Source: Bartonella sp. AU16XJBT
GTDB lineage: Bacteria; Pseudomonadota; Alphaproteobacteria; Rhizobiales; Rhizobiaceae
DNA: 64,000 nucleotides
Reading direction: 5' to 3'
Assembly (NCBI RefSeq): GCF_028618665.1
Contig: NZ_JAQITF010000008.1
Span: 25,983 to 89,982 of the forward strand
Positions 31,860 to 41,894 of this stretch are shown in pieces. Below the pieces are notes generated by a model. The model did not search any database. It saw only the letters and a list, made by a program, of their open reading frames with translations, and was not told the origin of the DNA. The position numbers were made by a program, and so were the translations under genes. The first letter of the stretch is position 1. Each line of letters starts with the position of its first letter.

Positions 31860-33221
31860 ATGTCTGATTTATCTTCAAATCGCTTGCCTAATCGCGCTTC
31901 TCGTGTCACCAATCAAGCGCTTTCTGCTATCGAGCGTTTTCTTCATATTGAAGCTCTTAGTGGTATTGTTCTTTTACTCGCTGCTGCTTCTGCCCTCATT
32001 TTTGCCAATTCTCAATATGCTGCTCTCTATGAATCTTTTTGGCATACACCTCTTGGCTTTAATTTGGGTCATTTCACGCTTTCATGGGATTTACATTTTT
32101 GGGTTAATGATGCCCTTATGACTATTTTCTTTCTCGTCGCTGGAATGGAAATTCGACGCGAAATTCATGAAGGTGCTCTTGCCGATTTTAAACAAGCAAT
32201 CTTACCAATTGTTGCTGCAATAGGCGGCGTTTGTGTTCCTGCGATTATTTATTTCATCTTCAACTTTAACGAGGGACATATCCATGGTTGGGCTGTGCCA
32301 ACAGCAACAGATATTGCCTTTGCTCTTGGTATTCTGGCGCTTCTTGGAAAAAAAATTCCTTCTAATCTTCATGTCATTCTTCTCTCATTAGCGATTATTG
32401 ATGATATTATCGCTGTTCTTATTATTGCTTTTTTCTACTCAACAAACATTGATCCTAGTGGTCTATTGATTGCAGGGGGAGGTATTGCTCTGGTACTCTT
32501 TTTTCAATGGATCGGGCTTGCATCAGCATGGCTTTACATTTTACCTGGTGCAATCATCTGGTGGGGATTAATGGTAACAGGCGTTCATCCCTCACTTGCT
32601 GGTGTAATCTTAGGTATGATGACGCCCGTTTTTCCTACACGCACTCTTGTAGCGCCACTCACCATGCTCAGCAACGCTATGCAAATTCTCCAAGAAAAAA
32701 ACACAAAAACAGATCTCCATCATATTTCAACTGCATTGAAAAAAATGCGTAAAGGGCAAAGGGCCATGATTGCTCCCGTAACACGTGTTCAAAAAGCTTT
32801 GCACCCATGGGTTGCATACGGTATCATGCCGGTTTTTGCCTTTGCAAATGCTGGTGTTAGTTTTGCAAACTTTGATCTTTCTTCTGGCAAATCATTCTTA
32901 ATTGTTTTTGGTGTTGTCATTGGTCTTTTCGTTGGTAAGCCCCTTGGCATTATCACTGCTAGTTATCTAGCCGTGAAATCAGGACTATGCCGCCTTCCTC
33001 CTCAAATGACATGGGCCGGGATTTTACTCATTGGATTCTTAGCAGGAATTGGCTTTACAATGTCTATCTTTGTTTCAATGCTTGCTTTTAAGGATATTAT
33101 CCTTCTTGATGCTGCCAAAATTGGGGTGCTTTGTGGTTCTGGTTTATCTGCTCTTATCGGTCTTGGATATGGATTTATTTATATTAAGCGCAACAAAGAA
33201 ATTTCTCATAGTTCTGAATAA
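31860..33221 (+). CDS. nhaA: Na+/H+ antiporter NhaA
   Basis: A 453-residue inner-membrane antiporter exchanging two protons for one sodium ion. The family core is clear: FFLVAGMEIRREIHEGAL, the ATDIAFALGILALLG segment (proton/sodium-site region), and LAIIDDIIAVLIIAFFY with the paired aspartates of the ion site. C-terminal helices GIGFTMSIFVSMLAF complete the family pattern. The length exceeds E. coli NhaA (388), mainly through a longer N-terminus and central loop. The ATG at 31860 follows TTGGAG; the TTG at 31848 is part of that ribosome site. Confidence 0.95.
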   Translation: MSDLSSNRLPNRASRVTNQALSAIERFLHIEALSGIVLLLAAASALIFANSQYAALYESFWHTPLGFNLGHFTLSWDLHFWVNDALMTIFFLVAGMEIRREIHEGALADFKQAILPIVAAIGGVCVPAIIYFIFNFNEGHIHGWAVPTATDIAFALGILALLGKKIPSNLHVILLSLAIIDDIIAVLIIAFFYSTNIDPSGLLIAGGGIALVLFFQWIGLASAWLYILPGAIIWWGLMVTGVHPSLAGVILGMMTPVFPTRTLVAPLTMLSNAMQILQEKNTKTDLHHISTALKKMRKGQRAMIAPVTRVQKALHPWVAYGIMPVFAFANAGVSFANFDLSSGKSFLIVFGVVIGLFVGKPLGIITASYLAVKSGLCRLPPQMTWAGILLIGFLAGIGFTMSIFVSMLAFKDIILLDAAKIGVLCGSGLSALIGLGYGFIYIKRNKEISHSSE

Positions 33222-33796
33222 AACCAAACAATCATTTGCTTTGTTAGACTGATCTTTTAGCATAACCAAGGTGTTACCTACAGTTTTTGAAATGGGTGTA
33301 TCTTCTTGTTAGGGTATTTTTATCTTATGTTCTTTCTGGTTAAAGGAACAAATTTGAAAGTCCCCATAAAAACATTAAGAACTGTTTTTTGTTTCATTGA
33401 TCAGAGATAAGAATATTCAACTTCAAAAAGATTTGCTGTTATTATCGCCTCCGCTCTTAGCTTATTCTCTCTACTCAAATATATTTGTGCAGATCTCTAC
33501 GAGTCGTTCTTATATCGCCATATGAGTATTTCAAGAGAATGAAAATATCATTATCATAACAGAAACTTGATAACCTTTTTGCATAACTTCTCTCTTCCAA
33601 ACTTTTCAAAAAAATGCGCTGCAGTTTAATGATTACCAGTCGTTTCATTAACATATTAAGATATGTAATATTTTTCCAAAACTCTTAAATTATCGCGGAC
33701 TAACTTTTAAAATTTTAGATTTCACATAGAAACTAGATCATAAAGGAAAATAGAGCACAGATAAATTTTTCAATAATATTCATAAATGGGTGTATT
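33222..33796. repeat. Gene-free region with a divergent copy of the short intergenic repeat
   Basis: About 575 bases between nhaA and the thymidylate-kinase-like gene. Around 33676-33745 the order TTCCAAAA, CTTAAA, ACTTTTAAAA, TTAGATTT, ACTAGATC resembles the direct repeat at 19209 and 20090. No gene is supported. Confidence 0.4.
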
Positions 33797-34471
33797 TCAT
33801 TTATCATTAAAACAAGCCTTGTCTATATGGTATCGTACTTGATTATGAATTGAAGAAATAGAAGCGGTTCCATCAATGACGATAAATCGTTCGTCTATTT
33901 CTGATAAAAGTTGATAGACTTCATAAACTTTTTCAATAAAGGAGAGCTTTTCTTCGTATTTTAAAGCTAAACCATCCCTTTTTTGCAATCGTTCGATAAT
34001 AGCAGCAGGCGGCAAATGAAGATAAAATGTGATACAAGGTCTTGGGATAAATTGATTCAATTTAATCACACTTTCAAGTGAAAGCCCTCGAGCGTAAAAA
34101 TAAGCAAGACTAGAATAAACATATCGATCGCTAATTATAAAATTTTGCGATGAAGTTAAAGAGGGCTCGATAATTTCAAGCGTATGTTTTCGTCTATCTG
34201 TCGCAGCTAAAAGTGCTAAAAGCAATGGATCAATTGATTTTCCACTCTCTAAATAATCTCTAACCTCTTGATTATTTCTATACCAATGACTGGGTTGAAA
34301 AGTTTGTATGATATGTTTTTCTTGTGAGTAATGGCGAGAAATCTCTTGTACTTGAGTGGTCTTTCCACTCCCATCAAATCCGCATAGAGCACCAAAAGAA
34401 CCAGCATATTGCTTCGAAGACCACATGGAATTATAAATATCTTTCTTAAGATACACTTTCTCTCCATTCAT
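33797..34471 (-). CDS. Thymidylate kinase-like P-loop nucleotide kinase
   Basis: A 224-residue protein of the thymidylate kinase fold. The P-loop is GFDGSGKTTQ near residue 32, and the DR motif is ISDRYVYSSLAYF (about residue 115), matching the D-R-Y/F of dTMP kinases. A helical lid with LQKRDGLALKYEEKLSFIEKVYEVY follows. The N-terminus before the P-loop is longer than in a canonical Tmk, and the P-loop reads CGFDGSGKT where Tmk usually has FEGxDGxGKT. It could be a second, divergent Tmk or a kinase of another substrate. The start ATG at 34471 lacks a good ribosome site; ATG at 34426 is an alternative. Confidence 0.75.
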   Translation of the reverse strand: MNGEKVYLKKDIYNSMWSSKQYAGSFGALCGFDGSGKTTQVQEISRHYSQEKHIIQTFQPSHWYRNNQEVRDYLESGKSIDPLLLALLAATDRRKHTLEIIEPSLTSSQNFIISDRYVYSSLAYFYARGLSLESVIKLNQFIPRPCITFYLHLPPAAIIERLQKRDGLALKYEEKLSFIEKVYEVYQLLSEIDERFIVIDGTASISSIHNQVRYHIDKACFNDK

Positions 34472-35011
34472 ATAATTTACGTCATTTTACATCTAAAATC
34501 TTCTTGTCTAGAAATAAGGCATTTTATCTCTTGAAATCAGAGGTATGATATCAAGAACATTCTCCCCTTCAGCGTGAGAGCTTGAAATTTTTATAAATTA
34601 TTTACTGCTAGGATAACATTTTTAATTTTTAGCCAACTAAAAAGCAAATTCTGTAAGCTCTATAATGTTGACTCTGAAGTATAAATCCCCCTTTCATAAC
34701 AGATACATGGTGCCATTCTTCTTCTCTTCAAAGCCCCTATGTAAACAATTCTCCTTTCTCTCTATCTTATATCTAAACGATTTATAAGAAGTATTTTATG
34801 ATGTTGTCTCTTAAATAGTTTTTATTCCTATGCTAATCTTGTTTGTATACAAGCAAACAGTTTTTTGCTTCATCATAAAAAATCTTCAATGAAAAAATTT
34901 CACTGTATCAATTATTCTTATTTACATTAATAAGTGCGCGTTATGCTTATAAAGCGAATCACTCATACATATTAAAACTTTATGTTCTTGAAATTGAGCA
35001 TTTAAAAATAC
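34472..35011. other. Gene-free region upstream of the kinase-like gene
   Basis: About 540 AT-rich bases between two minus-strand genes. I see no gene, clear repeat copy or strong hairpin. It should include the promoter of the thymidylate-kinase-like gene and the 3' end of the lysC transcript. Confidence 0.4.
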
Positions 35012-36268
35012 TTAACTCTTATCCAATCCATAAACAGCATGTAATGTTCTCACCGCAAGTTCAGTATAAGCGCTATCAATCAAAACAGAAATCTTTATCT
35101 CGGAAGTGGTGATTGCTTGAATATTAATCCCCTTTTCAGCCAAAGCCTTAAAAGCTGTCGCCGCAACACCTGCATGGCTACGCATTCCAATGCCAATCAC
35201 AGATATTTTGGCAAGATCACTTTCAAATTGGAGCACATCAAATCCAATTTCTTTGCGATTTTTTTCAAGAAGAGCAACGGCTTTTTCTACATCTGCTGAT
35301 GGCACAGTAAAAGTCATATCAGTTTTTGATCCATCTTCAGAAATATTTTGCACAATCATATCAACATTAATGCACTCTTCAGCCAAGGGACCAAAAATTG
35401 CTGCCGAAATCCCTGGACGATCAGCAAGTCGACGCAGCGAAATTTGCGCTTCATCCTTAGCAAAAGCAATACCAGTAACATTTTGTTGTTCCACAATTTC
35501 ATCCTCATCGCAAATAAGTGTTCCAGAAGAACTCATTGAATCCTCCATGCCTAAGGCATCGGGATCCTCAAAACTTGAACGCACAAAGGTACGAACCTTA
35601 TGAACCATTGCTAATTCAACAGAACGAACCTGTAAAACTTTTGCTCCAAGAGAAGCCATCTCTAGCATTTCTTCAAAAGCTACTTTTGGTAAACGGCGCG
35701 CTTTCGGTTCTATACGTGGATCCGTTGTATAAACACCATCCACATCCGTATAAATATCACAGCGATCAGCTTGTACAGCTGCGGCTATCGCAACAGCACT
35801 TGTATCTGACCCCCCACGCCCTAAGGTAGAAATCCGATTATCTGAAGCTAACCCCTGAAAACCAGCAATAACAGCAACCTGACCTTCCTGAAAACACTCT
35901 ATTAAAAAAGATCCGTCAATATCAGTAATGCGCGCACGACCATGCGCATTGTCTGTATGAATAGGGATCTGCCAACCAAGCCATGAACGCGCATTGATCC
36001 CCATTGCTTGAAGTGTCAAAGCCAGCAAACCTGAAGTGACTTGTTCACCAGAAGCCACCACAACATCATATTCACGAGCATCTCGCTGTATGGGCGAAGC
36101 ATCACACGTCCATTGGACAAGCTCATTAGTTTTACCCGCCATCGCAGAGACAACAACAGCAACCTCATTGCCTGCATCAACCTCTCTTTTGACGTGCCGT
36201 GCAACATTATGAATACATTCAATGTTTGCTACAGACGTTCCACCAAATTTCATGACAATGCGCGCCAT
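35012..36268 (-). CDS. lysC: Aspartate kinase
   Basis: A 418-residue enzyme that phosphorylates aspartate at the entry to lysine, threonine, methionine and diaminopimelate synthesis. The start MARIVMKFGGTSVAN is the kinase signature. The central GRGGSDTSAVAIAAAVQADRCDIYTDVDGVYTTDPR segment binds ATP and substrate. Two C-terminal ACT domains (ending KISVIGIGMRSHAGVAATAFKALAEKGINIQAITTSEIKISVLID) suggest allosteric control by lysine/threonine. The ATG at 36268 is chosen because homology starts there; the frame extends to 36322 without conserved sequence. It is divergent from ubiG. Confidence 0.95.
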   Translation of the reverse strand: MARIVMKFGGTSVANIECIHNVARHVKREVDAGNEVAVVVSAMAGKTNELVQWTCDASPIQRDAREYDVVVASGEQVTSGLLALTLQAMGINARSWLGWQIPIHTDNAHGRARITDIDGSFLIECFQEGQVAVIAGFQGLASDNRISTLGRGGSDTSAVAIAAAVQADRCDIYTDVDGVYTTDPRIEPKARRLPKVAFEEMLEMASLGAKVLQVRSVELAMVHKVRTFVRSSFEDPDALGMEDSMSSSGTLICDEDEIVEQQNVTGIAFAKDEAQISLRRLADRPGISAAIFGPLAEECINVDMIVQNISEDGSKTDMTFTVPSADVEKAVALLEKNRKEIGFDVLQFESDLAKISVIGIGMRSHAGVAATAFKALAEKGINIQAITTSEIKISVLIDSAYTELAVRTLHAVYGLDKS

Positions 36269-36461
36269 TAATAACACTCTTACCTTTACATCTCTTATCT
36301 CAAACGATAATGAGAATAACATGCTGTATCAACGAACCATTTTCTCGACATAGCGAATATCTATCATTTGTGCAAGTTTCATTATGATTATATTAATTTC
36401 TCTTGACTTTGTATAAAATCCTCTGGACTTGATCTGATCATTAAAAATAAAGGAAGGCAAC

Positions 36462-37205
36462 ATGATAGATGAAACACGAACAACTGTTGATCAAAGTGAA
36501 CTTGATCACTTTTCACGTATCGCTACAGAATGGTGGAATCCTCAAGGAAAATTTCGACCTCTTCACCAATTTAATCCAACACGTCTTGCTTACATCAGAG
36601 AAAAAATCTGTTTAGAATTTAATCGTGACCCTGTCTCACTGACGCCTTTTGACAATTTGAAAATTCTTGATATTGGCTGTGGGGGGGGCTTGTTATGTGA
36701 ACCAATGGCACGACTTGGCGCTACAGTTGTAGGCGTTGATGCCGCACAAACGAATATTGAAGTCGCAAAAATCCATGCTGCCCAAAGTAACCTTTCAATT
36801 GATTATCGCACGACGACAGCAGAAGCACTCGCCAATGAAGGAGAGAAATTTGATATCATCCTTAATATGGAAGTTGTTGAACATGTCGCTGACGTTAATC
36901 TCTTCATAAAAGCGACAGCAAAAATGCTAAAACCACAAGGGTTGATGTTTGTCGCAACACTCAACCGCACGTGGAAAGCATGGGGACTTGCTATTGTCGG
37001 CGCTGAATATATCCTCCGTTGGCTCCCTAAAGGAACCCATGATTATAAAAAATTCCTAAAACCTCGAGAACTTAAAAATTTCTTATCAAAAAACGCTCTG
37101 ACTGTCATTGATGAGATAGGTATTACTTATAATCCATTAAACGACAGCTGGAATCGTTCAAAAGACATGGATGTTAACTATCTCCTTCTCGCAAAACGAT
37201 CTTAA
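36462..37205 (+). CDS. ubiG: Ubiquinone biosynthesis O-methyltransferase
   Basis: A 247-residue SAM-dependent enzyme carrying out both O-methylations of ubiquinone synthesis. It starts [36 protein letters not shown]. The SAM motif is [22 protein letters not shown] near residue 67, and [12 protein letters not shown] and [10 protein letters not shown] follow. The ATG at 36462 follows AAGGAAGG. With ubiA at 2.6 kb and ispB at 13.1 kb the window holds three quinone-pathway genes, but they are unlinked. Confidence 0.95.
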   Translation: MIDETRTTVDQSELDHFSRIATEWWNPQGKFRPLHQFNPTRLAYIREKICLEFNRDPVSLTPFDNLKILDIGCGGGLLCEPMARLGATVVGVDAAQTNIEVAKIHAAQSNLSIDYRTTTAEALANEGEKFDIILNMEVVEHVADVNLFIKATAKMLKPQGLMFVATLNRTWKAWGLAIVGAEYILRWLPKGTHDYKKFLKPRELKNFLSKNALTVIDEIGITYNPLNDSWNRSKDMDVNYLLLAKRS

Positions 37206-37225
37206 AGATATGTCATTTACGGCAA

Positions 37226-37480
37226 TTATAGGTCTTGCAATAAAGAATTGAGTTTTCCCTCTGCTTCTAAAGCATAAAGATCATCACAACCACCAACGTG
37301 ATAATCACCTATAAAAATTTGTGGAAATGTATTACGTCCATTCGCGCGCTGCACCATTTCTTGACGAAGGGATGTGGAAGCATCAATATCTGTATATTTT
37401 ACACCCTTTTTGTCCAGTAAATCACGTGCTTTTGTGCAATAAGGACAACCTGGACGTGTATAAATGATTATCTCTTTCAT
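37226..37480 (-). CDS. grxC: Glutaredoxin 3
   Basis: An 84-residue monothiol/dithiol oxidoreductase with the active site CPYC in RPGCPYCTKARDLL (residues 11-14). The TFPQIFIGDYHVGGCDDLYAL segment holds the glutathione-binding cis-Pro and GG-D elements. It reduces protein disulfides using glutathione, made by the GshA encoded at 42.7 kb. The ATG at 37480 follows GGAGG. It is convergent with ubiG (20-base gap) and lies about 50 bases downstream of comF on the same strand. Confidence 0.95.
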   Translation of the reverse strand: MKEIIIYTRPGCPYCTKARDLLDKKGVKYTDIDASTSLRQEMVQRANGRNTFPQIFIGDYHVGGCDDLYALEAEGKLNSLLQDL

Positions 37481-37531
37481 AAGTATTATCCTCCAAGTAT
37501 TTTTTTTAATAATATCTACTTTAAATTCCCC

Positions 37532-38317
37532 TTAAGAAGAAGGAAAAATAGAATCTTCTTTAAGGACACGCGAAAATGTTAGCACATCAACCTGTTGTGC
37601 ACCTGCATATTTTAATGCAGCAGCTGCTGCTGTAACTGTTGCACCCGTTGTAAATACATCATCAATCAGTAAAACAGAACATCCTTTAAGATATTTTTTA
37701 ACTTTATGCGAAACCTTAAAAGCATTTTTTACGTTAAGTTTTCTTTCTCTTGAAGAAAGACTAACCTGCGGACGCGTATGCCGAGAACGAACAAGCCACC
37801 CCGGTTTTAAAAGCTTTTTTTGTGATGCTGCAATATAACGTGCAAGCTCAGCAGATTGATTATAACGTCTCTCCCAAAAACGACGAAAATGCAATGGAAT
37901 GGGAATAATAACATCACACTCTTCAATAACCTCACGTCCAGCAAACACCATCCAATTAGCCATAAAAGATGCCAATTCTATATGATCACCATATTTTAAG
38001 CGCGTTACCAAAGTACGTGCAAGCCCTTTATGAACAATGACTGAGCGAACACGCGAAAAAGGGTAAGAATTACGAAGCGCTTCACCACTGAGAAAACCAT
38101 CCCCCATATCACAAACAAAAGGCGTCCCCATAACAGGACAATAAGGCTTCGTGATAAATTGAAGATCTTTCCAACATTCAGAGCAAATCGTGCCATAAGT
38201 AGAAACATTTTGCTTACATCCAGGACAAATTGGTGGATAAAGCATCGTTTTAAAGCGCTCAATGAATTGACGTAGTATATCCCCGCTATTTAAAGCCACT
38301 TCTCGAAAGTAAAACAT
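37532..38317 (-). CDS. comF: ComF family phosphoribosyltransferase-like protein
   Basis: A 261-residue protein. The N-terminus has a zinc-ribbon pattern CPGCKQNVSTYGTICSECW, and the C-terminus the PRPP-binding loop VLLIDDVFTTGATVTAAAAAL. HFRRFWERRYNQSAELAR and SRHTRPQVSLSSRERKLNVKNAF are typical ComF/GntX segments. ComF proteins are linked to DNA uptake or nucleotide scavenging; the activity is unknown. The ATG at 38317 lacks a clear ribosome site, and an in-frame GTG shortly downstream (coding VALNSG) may be the real start. It probably shares a transcript with grxC. Confidence 0.88.
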   Translation of the reverse strand: MFYFREVALNSGDILRQFIERFKTMLYPPICPGCKQNVSTYGTICSECWKDLQFITKPYCPVMGTPFVCDMGDGFLSGEALRNSYPFSRVRSVIVHKGLARTLVTRLKYGDHIELASFMANWMVFAGREVIEECDVIIPIPLHFRRFWERRYNQSAELARYIAASQKKLLKPGWLVRSRHTRPQVSLSSRERKLNVKNAFKVSHKVKKYLKGCSVLLIDDVFTTGATVTAAAAALKYAGAQQVDVLTFSRVLKEDSIFPSS

Positions 38318-38516
38318 TATAAATTTAGGCTTTTACAAGTCCCCCCCGTAGAACAAAAGTTCCTTTGTATTTCCTCAATTTATAAATTTAATTTCTTTAA
38401 AAAATCTTAACCTCCTATAAACTTATTTTTCTTTCACATTATAAACTTGACAGAGCTCGCACAATCATGAACCTTTTCAAAATGCATTCTTTCATAAATC
38501 GAAAGTATTCCACAAT

Positions 38517-39395
38517 ATGTCGCATCCTTTAATTTTTGATCATAACCGCATTGAACAATTCCGCAAACGCGCCTTTGAAAAAGCAAAAAAAGGATACGAC
38601 TTTTTACTCTCTCTCATGGCAGAAGATCTCTATAAACGTCTTAGCACCATTGATCGTCTCTTCACATTAGCGCTCGATTTACACAGCCATACAGATCTTG
38701 CCACGCAAGCTCTCATGAAATCTGGAAAGGTTTGTTCTATAGAACGTATTGAGACTGATACACTTTATCAAAGCCATGATAAAAAGTTTCATTTACGTCA
38801 TCGAGAATTTCTTGATTTTCCTCAAAATTACTGCGATCTTATTGTTTCACTTCTTTCATTACACTTGACGAATGATACCCCTGGTGTTCTAAGTCAGATA
38901 AAAAACACCCTTAAACCAGATGGCTTATTTCTAGCTGTTATGGCGGGTGCAGGTACACTCAAAGAATTACGTGAATGTCTTCTACAAGCCGAAATTGAAA
39001 TTTATGGTGGTGCAAGCCCTAGGATCTACCCTTTTGCCGACATTCGTGATGCAGGTGCTCTTTTACAGCGTGTTGGCTTTGCCCTACCTGTAGCAGATGT
39101 TGAAGATGTCACAATACGTTATAATACAATGTTTGATCTCATAAACGATCTTAAAGCGATGGGAATGCAAAATGCGCTTATCAATCGCTCACGACGTCCT
39201 GTATCTAAACGATTTTTTCTCCGTGCTGCTGAAATCTATGCACAAAAATTTAGCGATCCTGATGGACGTATTCGTGCACATTTTTCTTTCATCTGGCTCT
39301 CTGGTTGGGCTCCTCACCCCAATCAACAAAAACCTCTACAACCTGGTTCGGCACAAATATCTCTGATGGATGTTTTACAACCCCAAAAAACATAA
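38517..39395 (+). CDS. SAM-dependent methyltransferase-fold protein, NDUFAF5/BioC-like
   Basis: A 292-residue protein of the methyltransferase-11 class. It begins MSHPLIFDHNRIEQFRKRAFEKA and has LDLHSHTDLATQAL where the SAM loop sits, QNYCDLIVSLLSLHLTNDTPGVLSQIKNTLKPDGLFLAVMAGAGTL in the core, and a C-terminal region ARAxY-like (RAAEIYAQKFSDPDGRIRAHFSFIWLSGW). This arrangement matches alphaproteobacterial homologues of mitochondrial NDUFAF5, which hydroxylates an Arg of complex I. BioC (malonyl-ACP methyltransferase) is an alternative. It is divergent from comF. Confidence 0.82.
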   Translation: MSHPLIFDHNRIEQFRKRAFEKAKKGYDFLLSLMAEDLYKRLSTIDRLFTLALDLHSHTDLATQALMKSGKVCSIERIETDTLYQSHDKKFHLRHREFLDFPQNYCDLIVSLLSLHLTNDTPGVLSQIKNTLKPDGLFLAVMAGAGTLKELRECLLQAEIEIYGGASPRIYPFADIRDAGALLQRVGFALPVADVEDVTIRYNTMFDLINDLKAMGMQNALINRSRRPVSKRFFLRAAEIYAQKFSDPDGRIRAHFSFIWLSGWAPHPNQQKPLQPGSAQISLMDVLQPQKT

Positions 39396-39402
39396 CCCAA
39401 AA

Positions 39403-40758
39403 TCATTTTTTAAAAATACTTTTATCCGTTGTCCGTAACATTTGACTGGTGATCGTTCCAGCTACCATTGAATCACTCACATTTAGGGCGGTACGTCCCA
39501 TATCAATCAGTGGCTCAATAGAGATAAGTACAGCAACCAAAGTAACAGGAAGTCCCATAATTGGTAATACAATCAATGCAGCAAAAATAGCCCCTCCCCC
39601 AACACCAGCGACACCAATAGAACTCAACGTTACAATCCCAACAAGCGTAGCAATCCAAGTAGGATCAAGAGGATTAATCCCCGTGGTCGGTGCAATCATG
39701 GTCGCAAGCATCGCTGGATAAAGACCAGCACACCCATTTTGTCCAATTGTTGCCCCAAAAGAAGCTGCAAAACTCGCAATGGATTGCGGCACACCTATCC
39801 ACTGCGTTTGCGCTTCAATATTCAAAGGAATACTTGCAGCACTTGAACGACTGCTAAAAGCAAATGTTAAAACTGGTAAAACTTTTTTGAAAAAACGAAA
39901 AGGATTAATCCCAGAAATGCCAAGCAATACACCATGAATTGCAAACATAAGGATAATACCAACATAGGAAGCGATGATAAAAATGAGTAAATTTAAAATA
40001 TCTGCAATACGCGAAGTTGCTGCTACCTTAGTCATAAGTGCAAAAATACCATAAGGAGTCAAAGCAATCACAATACGAACTAACCGCATAATCCAAGCTT
40101 GTGCCACTTGAATAAATAAAAGAGCCTTTTCCCCTTTTTCCGGCTCATCTTTCTTTAAAAGAAGAACTGCAGCCCCTAAAAAGGACGCAAAAATAACAAC
40201 ACTAATAATTGATGTACGCTTGGCTCCACTTAACTCAGCAAAGGGATTTTTAGGAATCAAGGACAAAATCATTTTTGGTATATTCATATCTCCAAGTTGA
40301 GAAATACGATCCCCAAGAACAGCAGAAACATTTTGCCCTTCATGCACCAAACCATTTGCGGTTAATCCAAAGAAATTAACCACAAGCACACCAACCAACG
40401 CTGAAAGAGCCGTTGTAATAAGCAATATTGAAATCGTTATGATACTCATCTTTCCAACAGCATAAACAGAATGTAAATGAGCAACCGCTGAAACGATAGA
40501 GACAAAAACCAGTGGCATAACAATCATTTGTAACAATAAGACATAGCCTTCACCAACAATGTTAAACCATTCAACGGATTTCAATAAAGTGGCTTCACCC
40601 TCTCCATAAAAAAGCTGCAAAACACTTCCAAAAATCAAGCCAAGGATAAGCCCTAGCATAACACGGAGTGAAAGACTCCATTGCATTCTCTTACTTTGGG
40701 CAACCCACAATAAAAAAATAACAAATAGAAATAAATTGATGAAAAAATTAAATGTCAT
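39403..40758 (-). CDS. tcyP: L-cystine symporter of the TcyP/YdjN type (DAACS family)
   Basis: A 451-residue membrane transporter of the dicarboxylate/amino acid:cation symporter family. Its start ([20 protein letters not shown], then [22 protein letters not shown]) follows TcyP of Bacillus and YdjN of E. coli more closely than glutamate or C4-dicarboxylate carriers. The re-entrant loop shows [14 protein letters not shown], with [18 protein letters not shown] and [28 protein letters not shown] nearby. It would import cystine for the glutathione pathway represented by gshA at 42.7 kb; that link is inference. It is convergent with the NDUFAF5-like gene. Confidence 0.9.
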   Translation of the reverse strand: MTFNFFINLFLFVIFLLWVAQSKRMQWSLSLRVMLGLILGLIFGSVLQLFYGEGEATLLKSVEWFNIVGEGYVLLLQMIVMPLVFVSIVSAVAHLHSVYAVGKMSIITISILLITTALSALVGVLVVNFFGLTANGLVHEGQNVSAVLGDRISQLGDMNIPKMILSLIPKNPFAELSGAKRTSIISVVIFASFLGAAVLLLKKDEPEKGEKALLFIQVAQAWIMRLVRIVIALTPYGIFALMTKVAATSRIADILNLLIFIIASYVGIILMFAIHGVLLGISGINPFRFFKKVLPVLTFAFSSRSSAASIPLNIEAQTQWIGVPQSIASFAASFGATIGQNGCAGLYPAMLATMIAPTTGINPLDPTWIATLVGIVTLSSIGVAGVGGGAIFAALIVLPIMGLPVTLVAVLISIEPLIDMGRTALNVSDSMVAGTITSQMLRTTDKSIFKK

Positions 40759-41566
40759 TGTCTATGCCCAGTCTATATCCACTATGGTTATGATTGATGG
40801 TGAATAATATGCATAATTCAAAATCAATGCATAATATTTAAAATTAAGGTATAAAACTTACAAGGCTTTTTAAAAGTCATTATTTTTTTAATTTATAGAT
40901 TAAAAGAGAATTTTTTATCTACGAATAACAATTTAAAGAAAATAAATAAAATTATTTCCTTATTATTTAAATAATTACGATCTTATAATAGGTTAATAAG
41001 AGAAATATAAACACCATTCATTGCATCTTAATCCTGAATAATTCCAACGTATCTTATGCTATTAATGTTCTTATCGCTCTCTTTTGCCCTTTGAATTGAA
41101 AAGAGCTTTCTTAAAAAATGGTTCATTAACAAATGAACATTCATGAATTTTCTGGCAAATAAATTATCAAGCTCCTTTTGCCAATTTTATGAACAGCACT
41201 CTCAAAAACTTTGGCCATCCCTTCAAATATAATTATTTTATTGAAAATACTTATTATACATTCTTTCTTTGCTCTCAATAAAAACTTTTTGGGAAAGCTT
41301 TTTTGTTTTTTTAATTATTTTTATAGGCATAAAAATATGCCCTCTCAATAACAAAAAAATCGTAAATATGAAGGGCTTTAAAAGCCACAATGCCTAAAAA
41401 CGACATACAACCAATAATATATAATATTTCTCAATACAATCTGAAACACAATACCAACAAAAATACCCTATATCCTGTCGATATAACGAAATTAAGTGAT
41501 ATCAACCGTCATAATAGCCGTATTCAATATTGGTCTATTTATCAAAGATAAGGAGTTAAATCACTC
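40759..41566. other. AT-rich gene-free region with adjacent palindromes
   Basis: About 810 bases without a supportable gene. At 41121-41138 GTTCATT pairs with AATGAAC across a four-base loop, and the palindrome ATTCATGAAT follows immediately at 41139-41148. These could be operators or a small RNA element, but nothing fixes their role. The promoter of the 77-residue gene at 41567 should lie near 41480-41540. Confidence 0.4.
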
Positions 41567-41800
41567 ATGAAACGTACCATAACATTTATTGTATTATCTT
41601 CTCTATTGATACCTTTGTTTGCTGTATTAATATCACTTGGGTATACGAAAGTGAACGATCTGAATCTGTACGATGAACTTTATCAGTCATACCTCAATAA
41701 AAACTGTAGAGATTTAGAATACCGCGACAAAGAGGAAATAGCAAAAGAATATATAAAAATGTTTAAGAGTAAGATAGAACCTATCACATCTACAGAATAG
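41567..41800 (+). CDS. Unrecognised 77-residue exported or membrane-anchored protein
   Basis: I do not recognise this protein. It begins MKRTITFIVLSSLLIPLFAVL, a typical signal peptide or anchor with a positive start and a hydrophobic core. A charged tail of about 50 residues rich in Asp, Glu, Lys and Tyr follows (YDELYQSYLNKNCRDLEYRD). AAGGAG stands 11 bases before the ATG. It lies in an AT-rich accessory pocket between tcyP and gshA together with a second unrecognised gene. A weak hairpin follows at 41866-41886. Confidence 0.6.
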   Translation: MKRTITFIVLSSLLIPLFAVLISLGYTKVNDLNLYDELYQSYLNKNCRDLEYRDKEEIAKEYIKMFKSKIEPITSTE

Positions 41801-41865
41801 GATAAGGGATCATTTTAGAAATATTTAATAGAACGACAAATTGAATCTGCATAATTAATATTTTA

Positions 41866-41894
41866 AAGTATTACTAAAAAATACTTATTTTTTG
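41866..41894 (+). terminator. AT-rich hairpin with T tract after the 77-residue gene
   Basis: AAGTATT (41866-41872) pairs perfectly with AATACTT (41880-41886) over a seven-base loop and is followed by a run of six T. The form is that of a rho-independent terminator, but the stem has only two GC-containing pairs, so it would be weak. It overlaps the apparent start region of the next frame. Confidence 0.4.
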
